A DNA stretch of 64,000 bases from Sulfurimonas sp. (GTDB lineage: Bacteria > Campylobacterota > Campylobacteria > Campylobacterales > Sulfurimonadaceae), in the NCBI RefSeq assembly GCF_029027585.1, contig NZ_CP093397.1:1663405-1727404 (forward strand). Direction: 5' to 3'. A program made the translations under genes and the position numbers. This document shows, piece by piece, positions 53,546-63,504 of the stretch (the first letter of the stretch is position 1; each line of letters starts with the position of its first letter). The notes beneath the pieces were generated by a model. The model was not told the DNA's origin. It did no database searches and was given only the letters and a program-made list of their open reading frames with translations.

Positions 53546-54931
53546 ATGGCAAAACTTTTAATCGTGGAAGACTCTAAGATGCTTTGTAAAATTTTTGATG
53601 AACTTTTAACTAAATATACAAACTTTGATTATGAAATAGCTCAAACTTATGCAGAGGCTAAAAAACTTTTATCTAAAACACGATATGAATTTGCTGTTGC
53701 TGATATGAATCTTCCAGATGCGAACAGTGGTGAAATCATCTCTCTTTTAAATGAACACAATATCGCTCCCATAGTCTTTACCGGTATCTTTGATGAAGAC
53801 TTTAGAGATGGCTTTGAGAGTGCGCAAATAGTTGACTATGTCTTAAAAGAGAGATATGAAAATATACTATATGTTGTAGAAAAACTAAAACAATTAGAAG
53901 CAAATAAGAAAAAAACAGTTTTAATAGTTGATGATTCTGTTCTATATACTAGTTTTTTAAAGCAAAATTTTATGCTTCATCATTTTAAAGTTATAACAGC
54001 ATCTAATGGAAAAGAGGCTCTTGAAAAGTTAGAGCTTCATCCAGAGATAGAGTTGGTTATTACAGATTATCATATGCCTGTTATGGATGGTTTAGAATTT
54101 TTAAGGAAAATTCGCAAAAAAAGAGGTAGAAGAGAGTTGAGTATTTTGATTTTAACCTCAGATACAAACTCTTACACTACAAGTCGTTTCTTAAAAGATG
54201 GAGCAAATGACTACATAACAAAACCATTTTCAAGAGATGAATTTTATGCAAGGATTTATCAAAATATCGAAACGGTGAATCTTTTTGAGTCAATGCAGTC
54301 TAGTTTTGATGAAGATATTATAAGTTTACTCTCAGAAATTACAGAGTTCAAAAGTGCTGAAATATCTTCTCATGTAAAAAGAATTAAAGAATATACTTAT
54401 CTTTTATCAAAACTATACGGAATGTTTGAAGAAGAAGCACAGATGATGGCAAAGATGTCTATTTTACATGATATTGGGAAAATTACCATTGCTGATGATG
54501 TCTTATGTAAATCAGGTAAACTTACAGCTGATGAATATGAAGATATGAAACACCACTCTCGAAATGGTGCTCAAATTCTTGATAATGCCTTTCATAGTGA
54601 TAAAAGTGTAGCAAAAATAGCCAGAGAGATTGCTCTTTGGCATCATGAAAAATGGGATGGTTCTGGTTATCCAGATGCTTTGGAGGGTTTAGATATTCCA
54701 ATACATGCGCGTATAGTAGGTTTAGTAGATGTTTTTGATGCTTTAGTTACTAAAAGAGTCTATAAAGATGCTTGGGACTTAGATGAGGTTTTAAAATATA
54801 TAGAAGATGAATCAGGTAAGCATTTTGAACCTAAGTTGGTTAAACTATTTCTTTTAAATATTAACTGTTTTACAAATGTAATAAATAGGTACAATGATGA
54901 TAAATTACCTTATTGTAAGATAAATACCTAA
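53546..54931 (+). CDS. Tandem-REC HD-GYP phosphodiesterase
   Basis: 461 residues. REC-like 1 (1-120, FAVADMNLPDAN), REC 2 (125-245, LVITDYHMPVMDGLEFLRK; Lys in DYITKPFSR), HD-GYP (265-445; HD in SILHDIGKITIADD, HH in LWHHEKWDGSGYP). It hydrolyses c-di-GMP. The two-REC input half is the same design as the GGDEF protein at 26.0-27.3 kb, so the pair may respond to related signals with opposite outputs. Ribosome binding site AAGGTG. Confidence 0.9.
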   Translation: MAKLLIVEDSKMLCKIFDELLTKYTNFDYEIAQTYAEAKKLLSKTRYEFAVADMNLPDANSGEIISLLNEHNIAPIVFTGIFDEDFRDGFESAQIVDYVLKERYENILYVVEKLKQLEANKKKTVLIVDDSVLYTSFLKQNFMLHHFKVITASNGKEALEKLELHPEIELVITDYHMPVMDGLEFLRKIRKKRGRRELSILILTSDTNSYTTSRFLKDGANDYITKPFSRDEFYARIYQNIETVNLFESMQSSFDEDIISLLSEITEFKSAEISSHVKRIKEYTYLLSKLYGMFEEEAQMMAKMSILHDIGKITIADDVLCKSGKLTADEYEDMKHHSRNGAQILDNAFHSDKSVAKIAREIALWHHEKWDGSGYPDALEGLDIPIHARIVGLVDVFDALVTKRVYKDAWDLDEVLKYIEDESGKHFEPKLVKLFLLNINCFTNVINRYNDDKLPYCKINT

Positions 54932-54972
54932 ATATTAACTTCTTATTAGTTCATATTTGTTAAACTTGGATT

Positions 54973-55635
54973 ATGATAAAAATATTAATGATTGAAGATG
55001 ACTTAGAATTAGCAGAGATATTAACAGAATATCTTGAGCAGTTTGAGTTTGAGGTCGTAACAGAAGACGACCCTTTTAAAGCAGTAAGTATATTAAAATT
55101 AAAACCTTTTGATTTGGTTATTTTAGATTTAACACTTCCTGGTATGGACGGATTAGAAGTTTGTGAAGCTATTCGTGAACGACAAGATATTCCTATTATT
55201 ATCTCTTCGGCTAGAAGTGATGTTACTGATAAGGTAAAAGCATTTGAACTAGGTGCTGATGATTATATGCCTAAACCATATGACCCACGAGAACTTGAAG
55301 CTAGAATCCATTCGGTTTTAAGAAGATATGAAGCAAAAAGTGAAGCTAAACAAGAGTCAAAAAGTGACTTTAAAGCAGATATGGCATCTATGATTATCAC
55401 TTATAAAAGTAGAAATATAGACTTAACAAATGCAGAGTTTGGAATCTTGGCATATATGATTTCAAAACAAGGTCTTGTAGTTTCAAGAGAAGATTTGATT
55501 CATAATGTAAATGCTATAAATGAAGATTCTTCAAACAAAAGCATAGATGTTATGGTTGGTAGAATTAGAAATAAGCTAGGGGATAAAACTCTTATAGAAT
55601 CAGTTCGTGGCGTTGGATATAAACTATTAAAATAG
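54973..55635 (+). CDS. OmpR-family response regulator (ArsR/RacR-like pair)
   Basis: 220 residues. REC (1-118, acceptor Asp in DLVILDLTLPGMDGLEV, Lys in DYMPKPYDPRELEAR) and winged helix (FGILAYMISKQGLVVSRED, VMVGRIRNKLGD, GVGYKLL). It resembles essential acid-response regulators of this phylum (HP0166-like). TAAACT lies six bases before the ATG, with no clear Shine-Dalgarno sequence. Confidence 0.93.
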   Translation: MIKILMIEDDLELAEILTEYLEQFEFEVVTEDDPFKAVSILKLKPFDLVILDLTLPGMDGLEVCEAIRERQDIPIIISSARSDVTDKVKAFELGADDYMPKPYDPRELEARIHSVLRRYEAKSEAKQESKSDFKADMASMIITYKSRNIDLTNAEFGILAYMISKQGLVVSREDLIHNVNAINEDSSNKSIDVMVGRIRNKLGDKTLIESVRGVGYKLLK

Positions 55636-55656
55636 TCTTTGTTAAGGAGAAAATTA

Positions 55657-56931
55657 TTGCGTAAACATGCTGTTTTTTTAACTGTACTTTTTGCTTATGT
55701 AGTAACAATAGTAAGTGTAAGTGCAGTTTTTTGGGAATTTTATAGACTTAATAAACATAGATATATAGAGAATATTTTCTCAAAACACGAAACAATAACG
55801 CAACTTTATCGTGAACATCAACAGAAAAAAACTTCAAATATTTTACTAGAAGCAAACTTGGCAGTTTATAAGTTTATTATAGAAAAAGAAAAAAATTATC
55901 AACAGGTTATTTTAAAAAAAGCTAAAGTATTAAAACAAAAAGATTTTCAAAGAGTTGATGAATCTATAATCCTTGATAAAAAAGGACTTTATACTCAAAA
56001 AGTTGTTCGTGATTTTAGAATATCGATGCTTGAATGGCGTAAAAAAATATACTTTTATATAAAATCTCCTATTGGTTCGGTATTGATTGAAGATGAGGCT
56101 TTAAAACCTTATAGTTACTTCTCTTTAGCATATACTTATTCAACAATAATGCTTATTATTTCTATCTCTTTTTTATTGATACTTCAAAGACTTAGACCTC
56201 TTATTCGTTTAAGAAGAAAAATAGCCCGTTTTGGAGATGGAGATTTAAAAATCTCTTTTAAAACATCAGGTAGTGATGAGATAGCACTTGTATCAAATGA
56301 ACTTGAAAATGCAAGAGAGAAAATTAACACTATTTTAGAATCAAGAACACTTTTCTTGAGAAATATAATGCATGAGTTAAAAACGCCAATAGCTAAAGGA
56401 ACAATAGCCACACAGATGCTAAAAACTACCAAACAAAGAGATAGGTTTTGTTCTATTTTTGGAAGACTAGAGTCGTTAGTTGCAGAATTTGCTCTTATAG
56501 AAGAGGTTACAAGTATTAGCAATAAAGATGATTTTAAAGAGTATAGACTTGTAGATATTGTTGATGAAGCTATCGATATGGCGATGTTAGATAAAAGTGG
56601 AATAACTATTGATATAGATGCGAGCGCTAAGTTAGTAGTAAATTATAGGTTATATACAACAGCTATAAAAAACATGATAGATAATGGTATTAAATACTCC
56701 CCAGATGCACATGTTAAAATTATGAGTATAGATGATGAGTTGTGTTTTGAGAGTAAGGGAGAGTGTTTATCAGAACCACTACATTACTACATAGAGCCTT
56801 TTACAAAAGATAATCCATCTAAAAATAGTTTCGGTTTAGGTTTATATCTTGTTGATTCCATTTTAAAGGCACATGACAAAGTATTGGCACATGAATATGT
56901 AAATGGACAAAATCGTTTTATTTTTGCATAA
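55657..56931 (+). CDS. Sensor histidine kinase (ArsS-like)
   Basis: 424 residues from TTG 55657, chosen because AAGGAG at 55645-55650 precedes it; the frame open to 55639 would place that site inside the gene. TM1 (FLTVLFAYVVTIVSVSAVFW), periplasmic region of about 120 residues, TM2 (STIMLIISISFLLIL), HAMP, His box IMHELKTPIAKG, a shortened HATPase (NMIDNGIKYSP, FGLGLYLV). Paired with the regulator 21 bases upstream; possibly senses pH or envelope stress, as for ArsRS. Confidence 0.9.
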   Translation: MRKHAVFLTVLFAYVVTIVSVSAVFWEFYRLNKHRYIENIFSKHETITQLYREHQQKKTSNILLEANLAVYKFIIEKEKNYQQVILKKAKVLKQKDFQRVDESIILDKKGLYTQKVVRDFRISMLEWRKKIYFYIKSPIGSVLIEDEALKPYSYFSLAYTYSTIMLIISISFLLILQRLRPLIRLRRKIARFGDGDLKISFKTSGSDEIALVSNELENAREKINTILESRTLFLRNIMHELKTPIAKGTIATQMLKTTKQRDRFCSIFGRLESLVAEFALIEEVTSISNKDDFKEYRLVDIVDEAIDMAMLDKSGITIDIDASAKLVVNYRLYTTAIKNMIDNGIKYSPDAHVKIMSIDDELCFESKGECLSEPLHYYIEPFTKDNPSKNSFGLGLYLVDSILKAHDKVLAHEYVNGQNRFIFA

Positions 56932-56955
56932 GTTTTAAGTTGTAAACTAATAGAT

Positions 56956-58374
56956 ATGAATAATATTAGTAAAAATTTTAAAATTCTTTTTTCAATGCTT
57001 CTTGCATTTTCTATCTTTTCCTTTGGTTGGCTCAGTCATTCGGCATATACTCCAGGTAATAGAATAAAAAAATTATCTATTTTAGATAAAATCAAAAAAT
57101 CAAAAATTTTAAATGTTGTTTTACTAAATGCTCCTTCAACTTACTATATAGGATCCGATGGAGTTAGAGGTTTTGAGTATGATTTACTAAACGCTTATGC
57201 TGAGCATCTCGGAGTTGAGTTAAGCATTACCAAGGCAAACACAATTAAAGATGCTATAGAATTGAGTAAACTAGAGCATATACATATAACTTCAGCATCT
57301 TTAACAAAAACAATACAACGACAAAAAACTTTTAACTTCGGACCTTCTTATTTTGAAGTTCAAGAACAGGTGATTTGTAACAGAGGAATGTTGGGAAGTG
57401 GTAAGTTCCCTAGAGATATAGAAGACTTAGCAGGACTTAGTATCACAGTTGGAGAAGGTACAAGTTATAGTGAAAGAATCACAGCTTTACAAAAAGATGG
57501 TTATGATATAAATGCAACACTCGACTCAGACCTCTCAACTGAGGAACTACTAGAACAAGTTGCATCTCATGAGATAGATTGTACGGTGGCAGATTCAAAT
57601 ATTTATGCACTCAACCAGAGGTATTTTCCTAAAATTGCCTTAGCCTTTGTGATAAGTGAGAGAGAACAACTAGCCTGGGTTTTAGCCAAAGGTTCAACAG
57701 AGTTAGAGGCTGACATGTACTCGTGGTTTAACAGTTATAACCAAAGTGGAAAATTAGCTAGATTAAAAGACCATTATTACAGTTATGTACTGTTTTTTAA
57801 CTACTATAATACGAAAATGTTTTACAAGAGGGTAAAATCAAGACTGCCAAAATATAAAAAGTATTTTGTAAAATATAGTAAAAAATATAATATTCCTTGG
57901 ACGCTTTTAGCTGCACAATCTTATCAAGAATCTCATTGGAATCCAAGAGCAAAAAGTTTTACAGGAGTGAGAGGTTTGATGATGCTAACTCGTAGAACTG
58001 CAAAAATTTTAGGGGTCAAAAATCGTTTAAATCCTGATCAAAGTATAAAAGGTGGAACAAGGCATCTTAAGTTTATGATAGATAAAGTACCAAAAGAAGT
58101 TGTTGGTGATGACCGTTTAAAGTTTGCTTTAGCATCTTATAATATTGGTTTTGGGCACATCAAAGACGCCCAGCGACTAACTAAAAAAATGGGACTGAAT
58201 CAAAATGTATGGAGTGACTTAAAAAAGGCTCTGCCACTTCTCTCGCAAAAAAGTTACTATAAAACATTGAAACATGGATATGCAAGAGGAAGTGAACCTG
58301 TAAAGTATGTTGATTCTATTTATGACTTTAGAAATATTTTACAAAATATAAATGATACAACTAAAAAAAATTAA
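56956..58374 (+). CDS. mltF: MltF-like membrane-bound lytic transglycosylase
   Basis: 472 residues. Signal/anchor helix ([17 protein letters not shown]), SBP_bac_3-like regulatory domain (35-275, [18 protein letters not shown]), and an SLT catalytic domain (300-460) with the catalytic Glu in [14 protein letters not shown] and the following GVRGLMMLT and [10 protein letters not shown]. It cleaves peptidoglycan glycan strands to anhydro-muropeptides, which could feed the DUF819/dipeptide epimerase pathway elsewhere in the window. The stop overlaps the convergent nadD-rsfS stop by four bases. Confidence 0.92.
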   Translation: MNNISKNFKILFSMLLAFSIFSFGWLSHSAYTPGNRIKKLSILDKIKKSKILNVVLLNAPSTYYIGSDGVRGFEYDLLNAYAEHLGVELSITKANTIKDAIELSKLEHIHITSASLTKTIQRQKTFNFGPSYFEVQEQVICNRGMLGSGKFPRDIEDLAGLSITVGEGTSYSERITALQKDGYDINATLDSDLSTEELLEQVASHEIDCTVADSNIYALNQRYFPKIALAFVISEREQLAWVLAKGSTELEADMYSWFNSYNQSGKLARLKDHYYSYVLFFNYYNTKMFYKRVKSRLPKYKKYFVKYSKKYNIPWTLLAAQSYQESHWNPRAKSFTGVRGLMMLTRRTAKILGVKNRLNPDQSIKGGTRHLKFMIDKVPKEVVGDDRLKFALASYNIGFGHIKDAQRLTKKMGLNQNVWSDLKKALPLLSQKSYYKTLKHGYARGSEPVKYVDSIYDFRNILQNINDTTKKN

Positions 58375-59189
58375 AGCTCCGCGCCTTCTTTTCCTTCTTT
58401 AAGTGAGCTTAAAAAACTCTCCATATCGTACTTTACTCTATACTCTGGTGTCATAATGTGAATAAGAATATCTCCTAAATCAATAACTATCCAATCTCCA
58501 CTTTCATCAACATTGTTAAATTTTTCAGCAGGTTTGATATCATCTTTTAGGTGGTTCAGAAGTGCTGGTGTATGTCTTGTACCAAGTGATGAAGCTATGA
58601 TTGCATAATCTACAAAGTAGTTTTTATCTCTTAAGTCAAAAACTTCGATGCCTTCGGCTTTGTGTTTATCTAGTGAATTTGTGATTTGTTCTATTCTATT
58701 GTTCAAGTTATTCCTTTTGTTTTGTATTCTTAATTCTGATGATGAAATATTTTCATCAATATTTAGAGTTATATATTTTCTTGGTATTACAATGGCATCT
58801 CTTGAGGCAATTATGAAAGTAACTAACTCTTTAAGTTCTTCATAGTTTTGCCATTTTTTTAAAGTTTTAAGATTGTCTGCACCAATAACAAAGTAAATCT
58901 TTTTGTACTTTTTTAAAAAATGTTTTACACTTTTTATAGAGGTAACTTTTTGTTCCTGTTTTACTTCATAGTCTGAAATTTCTACATCTTTATCATTTAA
59001 AAAAAGCTCTTTTAATAACTCAAATCTCTTAGAAGCTTTTAGAAAAGATTTTTCTTTAAATGGGTTTAAAAATGTAGGCAAAACAACAACCTTATCAATC
59101 TCATCAAGATTACTCAAGGCTTTGACAATAGCAATATGTCCAATATGCGGAGGGTCAAAAGAACCTCCAAAAAGAGCGATTGTTTTCAT
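58371..59189 (-). CDS. nadD-rsfS: NadD and RsfS in a single reading frame
   Basis: 272 codons. Residues 1-160 are nicotinate-nucleotide adenylyltransferase ([35 protein letters not shown]), and residues 169-272 a complete ribosomal silencing factor RsfS ([39 protein letters not shown]). An internal AAAGGA five bases before a TTG (58706-58704) marks the normal rsfS start. One added A near 58727-58728 would end NadD at ELRNTKQKE and separate the two genes, so the fusion may be due to a one-base change. NadD serves NAD synthesis; RsfS blocks 50S-30S joining in starvation. Confidence 0.85.
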   Translation of the reverse strand: MKTIALFGGSFDPPHIGHIAIVKALSNLDEIDKVVVLPTFLNPFKEKSFLKASKRFELLKELFLNDKDVEISDYEVKQEQKVTSIKSVKHFLKKYKKIYFVIGADNLKTLKKWQNYEELKELVTFIIASRDAIVIPRKYITLNIDENISSSELRIQNKRNNLNNRIEQITNSLDKHKAEGIEVFDLRDKNYFVDYAIIASSLGTRHTPALLNHLKDDIKPAEKFNNVDESGDWIVIDLGDILIHIMTPEYRVKYDMESFLSSLKEGKEGAEL

Positions 59190-59267
59190 AGCGTTTCCAG
59201 AATTTAAAGCGAATTATAGCTAATTTTAGATAAAATCTATCAATTTATTTAATATATAGGAAATATA

Positions 59268-60269
59268 ATGGCATTAAAGATAGCAATTAACGGTTTTGGT
59301 AGAATTGGTCGTTGTGTAGCACGCATAGCAGCAACAAGAGATGATGTTGAGATAGTGGCGATAAATGACATGGCAAGTAGAGAGATGCTTTTGTATCTAC
59401 TAAAAAATGATTCTGTTCATGGAACTTTTGCTAGTGATATAGCAGATGTAGATGCTGATCACATTAGCATTGATGGACAAAGCATTGAAATTTTTAATGA
59501 CCGTGATCCTAAAAAGTTAAAATTTGCAGATTGTGGCGCAGATATTGTTTTAGAGTGTACAGGTGCATTTTTAACTCAAGAATCTGCTCAAGTTCATATA
59601 GACAATGGTGTTTCTAAAGTTTTATTTTCTGCCCCTGCTAAAGATAAAAATACAGCTACATTTGTTTTGGGGGTAAATGAAGGTTTATATGATGGACAAG
59701 CGATAGTTTCAAATGCTTCTTGTACAACAAACTGTTTAGCTCCTGTTGCAAAAGTTTTAGATGATGCTTTTGGTATTGAGAAAGGTTTAATGACAACCAT
59801 TCATTCATATACAAATGATCAAAATATATTGGATGTAAAACATTCAAAAGATAAAAGAAGAGCGAGAGCTGGTGCATTAAATATGATTCCAACTACAACA
59901 GGTGCTGCAAAAGCCATCTCTTTAGTTATGCCACAACTAACAGGAAGACTTCATGGGCAAAGTGTTCGTGTTCCAACTCCAAATGTTTCTATGGTTGATT
60001 TAAATGTTGTAGTTAAAAAACAAACTTCACTTGAAGAAGTTACAGCTGTGTTTAACCAAATGGCAGATACAAAATTAAAAGGTCTGTTACTTATAGATAA
60101 AGAAATGAGAGTTTCTCAAGATTTCGTTGGTTCACCTTATAGCTCAATAGTTGCTGAAGATTTAACTCAAGTAATTGGCGGAGATATGATTAAAGTTATG
60201 GCTTGGTACGATAATGAGTGGGGTTACTCAATGCGTTTAATAGACATGGCTCTACATATTTCTAAGTAA
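59268..60269 (+). CDS. gap: Glyceraldehyde-3-phosphate dehydrogenase
   Basis: 333 residues. NAD-binding INGFGRIGR; catalytic Cys in SNASCTTNCLAP (near 153) and His in MTTIHSYTNDQNILD. Reads complete. AGGAAATATA precedes the ATG. First gene of gap-pgk-tpiA-fabI. In an autotroph-like relative this would work chiefly in gluconeogenesis. Confidence 0.97.
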   Translation: MALKIAINGFGRIGRCVARIAATRDDVEIVAINDMASREMLLYLLKNDSVHGTFASDIADVDADHISIDGQSIEIFNDRDPKKLKFADCGADIVLECTGAFLTQESAQVHIDNGVSKVLFSAPAKDKNTATFVLGVNEGLYDGQAIVSNASCTTNCLAPVAKVLDDAFGIEKGLMTTIHSYTNDQNILDVKHSKDKRRARAGALNMIPTTTGAAKAISLVMPQLTGRLHGQSVRVPTPNVSMVDLNVVVKKQTSLEEVTAVFNQMADTKLKGLLLIDKEMRVSQDFVGSPYSSIVAEDLTQVIGGDMIKVMAWYDNEWGYSMRLIDMALHISK

Positions 60270-60273
60270 TTAA

Positions 60274-61473
60274 ATGGAATTATTAAATATAAAAAAACTC
60301 GATTTAGCAGGTAAAAAAGTTTTTATCAGATGTGATTTTAATGTACCAATGGATGAGTTTGGAAATATCTCTGATGATAGAAGAATTCGTTCAGCTATCT
60401 CAACTATTAATTTTTGCTTAGATCAAAACTGTTCAGTTATTTTAGCTTCACATCTTGGTCGTCCAAAAGGTGCAGTGGTTGAAAAATATTCACTTATTCC
60501 AGTAGCTAGAAGAATACAGCATCTTTTAAAAAGAGATGTAGTTATAGCTACTGATGTTGTTGGCAAAGACGCTATGGAAAAAGTGTCTAATCTTAAAAAG
60601 GGAGATGTTCTTCTTTTAGAAAATCTTCGTTTTGAAGATGGTGAAACTAAAAATGATGAAGAGTTATCTAAAAAGTTAGCATCTATGGCAGATTTTTATG
60701 TAAATGATGCTTTTGGTGTTTGTCATCGTGCTCACTCTTCAGTTGAAGGAATTACAAAGTTTTTTGATGAAAATCACAAGGCGGCAGGTTTTTTACTTCA
60801 AAGAGAAATCGAATTTTTTGGTAAACTTATCTCAAATCCTGTTCGTCCTTTTGCTGCTATAATTGGTGGTAGTAAGGTTTCAGGAAAACTAGAAGCACTT
60901 ATAAATCTTCTTCCAAAAGTTGATAAGGTATTTATTGGTGGAGGAATGGCTTTTACATTTTTAAAACAGATGGGTTATGATATAGGAGCCTCTTTAGTTG
61001 AAGATGATTTACTCCAAGATGCTGGGCATGTTATGGATGAAGCTAAAAAATTAGGGGTTAAGTTTTACTTGCCAGTTGATGTTATAGCTGCTGATAAGTT
61101 TGCTGAAGATGCCATAAGTAAGATAGTTACAGCACAAGAAATTCCAAAAGGATGGATGGGTTTAGATATTGGACCTGCAACAGTTAGACTTTATCGTGAG
61201 GGTTTAAATGATGTTCAAACTGTTCTTTGGAATGGACCTATGGGTGTTTATGAAATGGATAAATTTGCAAGAGGCTCATCAAAAATAGCACATTTTGTAG
61301 CTGATAGTTATGCAACAACTGTTGTTGGTGGTGGAGATACTGCTGACCTTGTTCAACGCATAGGTGTTGATGATGAGATAAGTTTTATCTCAACGGGTGG
61401 AGGAGCTTCTTTAGAATTATTAGAGGGCAAAATTTTACCAGGTGTAGCACCATTAATCGTTAAAGAAGGTTAA
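60274..61473 (+). CDS. pgk: Phosphoglycerate kinase
   Basis: 399 residues, full length. [34 protein letters not shown]-like block ([15 protein letters not shown]), [10 protein letters not shown] and GGGDTADLV are the usual signatures. Starts four bases after gap. Confidence 0.97.
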   Translation: MELLNIKKLDLAGKKVFIRCDFNVPMDEFGNISDDRRIRSAISTINFCLDQNCSVILASHLGRPKGAVVEKYSLIPVARRIQHLLKRDVVIATDVVGKDAMEKVSNLKKGDVLLLENLRFEDGETKNDEELSKKLASMADFYVNDAFGVCHRAHSSVEGITKFFDENHKAAGFLLQREIEFFGKLISNPVRPFAAIIGGSKVSGKLEALINLLPKVDKVFIGGGMAFTFLKQMGYDIGASLVEDDLLQDAGHVMDEAKKLGVKFYLPVDVIAADKFAEDAISKIVTAQEIPKGWMGLDIGPATVRLYREGLNDVQTVLWNGPMGVYEMDKFARGSSKIAHFVADSYATTVVGGGDTADLVQRIGVDDEISFISTGGGASLELLEGKILPGVAPLIVKEG

Positions 61474-61477
61474 ACAG

Positions 61478-62192
61478 ATGATAATAGCAGCAAATTTTAA
61501 AGCAAATTTAACTCGTAAAAAAAACAAAGCAGCATCTAGAGGTATTAGAGAGTATTTTAAATGAAAAAAATATTTCTCAAGAAGTTTTAGTATTTCCTGC
61601 TATATCTTCTCTTGATAGCCATGAAGGTAAAGTTACTTTAGGTGCTCAAAATGCTTACGCAACTATAAATGGAGCTTTTACAGGGGAAATAGGTTTAGAG
61701 CAGTTAGAAGAATTTGGGATAAAAACTATTCTTATCGGACATAGTGAACGCCGTCATGTTTTAGGCGAAACACAAGAAGAGCTTGTTGAAAAATTTAACT
61801 TTTATAAAGAGTTAGGTTTTAGAATTGTTTATTGTGTTGGTGAGCCATTAGAGATACGAGAATCTAGCAATGAAGAAATGATGGAATATATCTCTGCTCA
61901 ATATGAAGGTATAGATGCTGAGTATGATAATCTTGTTATAGCTTATGAACCAGTTTGGGCGATAGGTACAGGTTTAACACCAACTCTTAGAGATATAGAA
62001 CTTCTTCATCTAGCACTAAAGCAAAAAAGTAAAGCACCTCTTCTTTATGGTGGTAGTGTAAAAGTATCAAATGTTGAAGAAGTTCTTAGCATAGAAAATG
62101 TTGATGGTGTACTCGTTGGTGGAGCCTCACTAATAGCAAAAGACTTTGCAAAAATGTGTGACATAGCACAAGATATAGCAGATAAGGAATAA
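61478..62192 (+). pseudogene. tpiA: Triosephosphate isomerase with one-base frameshift near the N-terminus
   Basis: Start ATG 61478, MIIAANFKANLTRKK, then a run of A8 (61517-61524) changes frame and stops at TGA 61562-61564. With A7 the text continues TKQHLEVLESILNEKNIS and keeps one frame to TAA 62190-62192: about 237 residues. Catalytic His (LIGHSERRHVLGE) and Glu (AYEPVWAIGTG) and the phosphate loop (LYGGSVKVSN, GVLVGGASL) are intact. The only in-frame start downstream (ATG 61878) is too late for a working enzyme. Confidence 0.88.
61517..61524 (+). other. A8 homopolymer causing the tpiA frameshift
   Basis: CGT followed by A8 and CAAAGCAG; deleting one A restores the tpiA frame. Confidence 0.85.
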
Positions 62193-63020
<828 letters not shown>

Positions 63021-63026
63021 GTTTTA

Positions 63027-63392
63027 CTATTTCCCTATAACAGGTATAGATTCCATCTTTTTAGAATGTGACTCAGTGTCTTTTGTATTTGATTTAGACT
63101 CTTTCATATAAACTTCACTTTTATCTACATATTCTTGTAGTGTGAAATCTCTTGTTTTATCTGCATCTTTAGCTTTTATATTTTTATCTTTTTGAGTTTT
63201 TGGTGTCCATTCATCATTTAACCATTTATCAAGTGATTTTTGCATTGCACCATCATTCTTTTTTTGAACTGTTGAGCTAGTAATACTATTTAATGCTTCA
63301 TTTTGAGATGGAGCAACATCTGTTTTAGGGCTACAAGCATTAAAAGTTAAAATAATAAAAGTTGTGATTATTGTTATGTTTAAATTTTTCAT
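63027..63392 (-). CDS. Small lipoprotein, hypothetical
   Basis: 121 residues. Lipoprotein signal ITTFIILTFNACSP with the acylated Cys at about residue 20, followed by a charged, Lys/Asp/Ser-rich, probably disordered sequence (KWLNDEWTPKTQKD). No domain recognised. Convergent with fabI (stops six bases apart). The ATG is six bases after a TATAAT box, without a Shine-Dalgarno sequence. Confidence 0.75.
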   Translation of the reverse strand: MKNLNITIITTFIILTFNACSPKTDVAPSQNEALNSITSSTVQKKNDGAMQKSLDKWLNDEWTPKTQKDKNIKAKDADKTRDFTLQEYVDKSEVYMKESKSNTKDTESHSKKMESIPVIGK

Positions 63393-63398
63393 GATGAA

Positions 63399-63404
63399 AT
63401 TATA
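63399..63404 (-). promoter_or_regulatory. -10 box TATAAT of the lipoprotein gene; leaderless signature
   Basis: TATAAT, six bases (TTCATC), then ATG (63390-63392) on the minus strand. Confidence 0.65.
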
Positions 63405-63426
63405 GTATAAAATAGTGATTAAAAAT

Positions 63427-63445
63427 TAAGCAGTATTTCTGCTTA
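63427..63445. promoter_or_regulatory. Palindrome TAAGCAG-N5-CTGCTTA between divergent genes
   Basis: Perfect 7-base arms around TATTT. It lies between the lipoprotein and porin starts, upstream of both; it could be an operator, or a hairpin in the porin leader if transcription starts earlier. Confidence 0.4.
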
Positions 63446-63504
63446 GCTCAAAATTCTTTATGATAAAATTCTCTTATATATTTGTAATATATCAAGGAGA
63501 ATTT

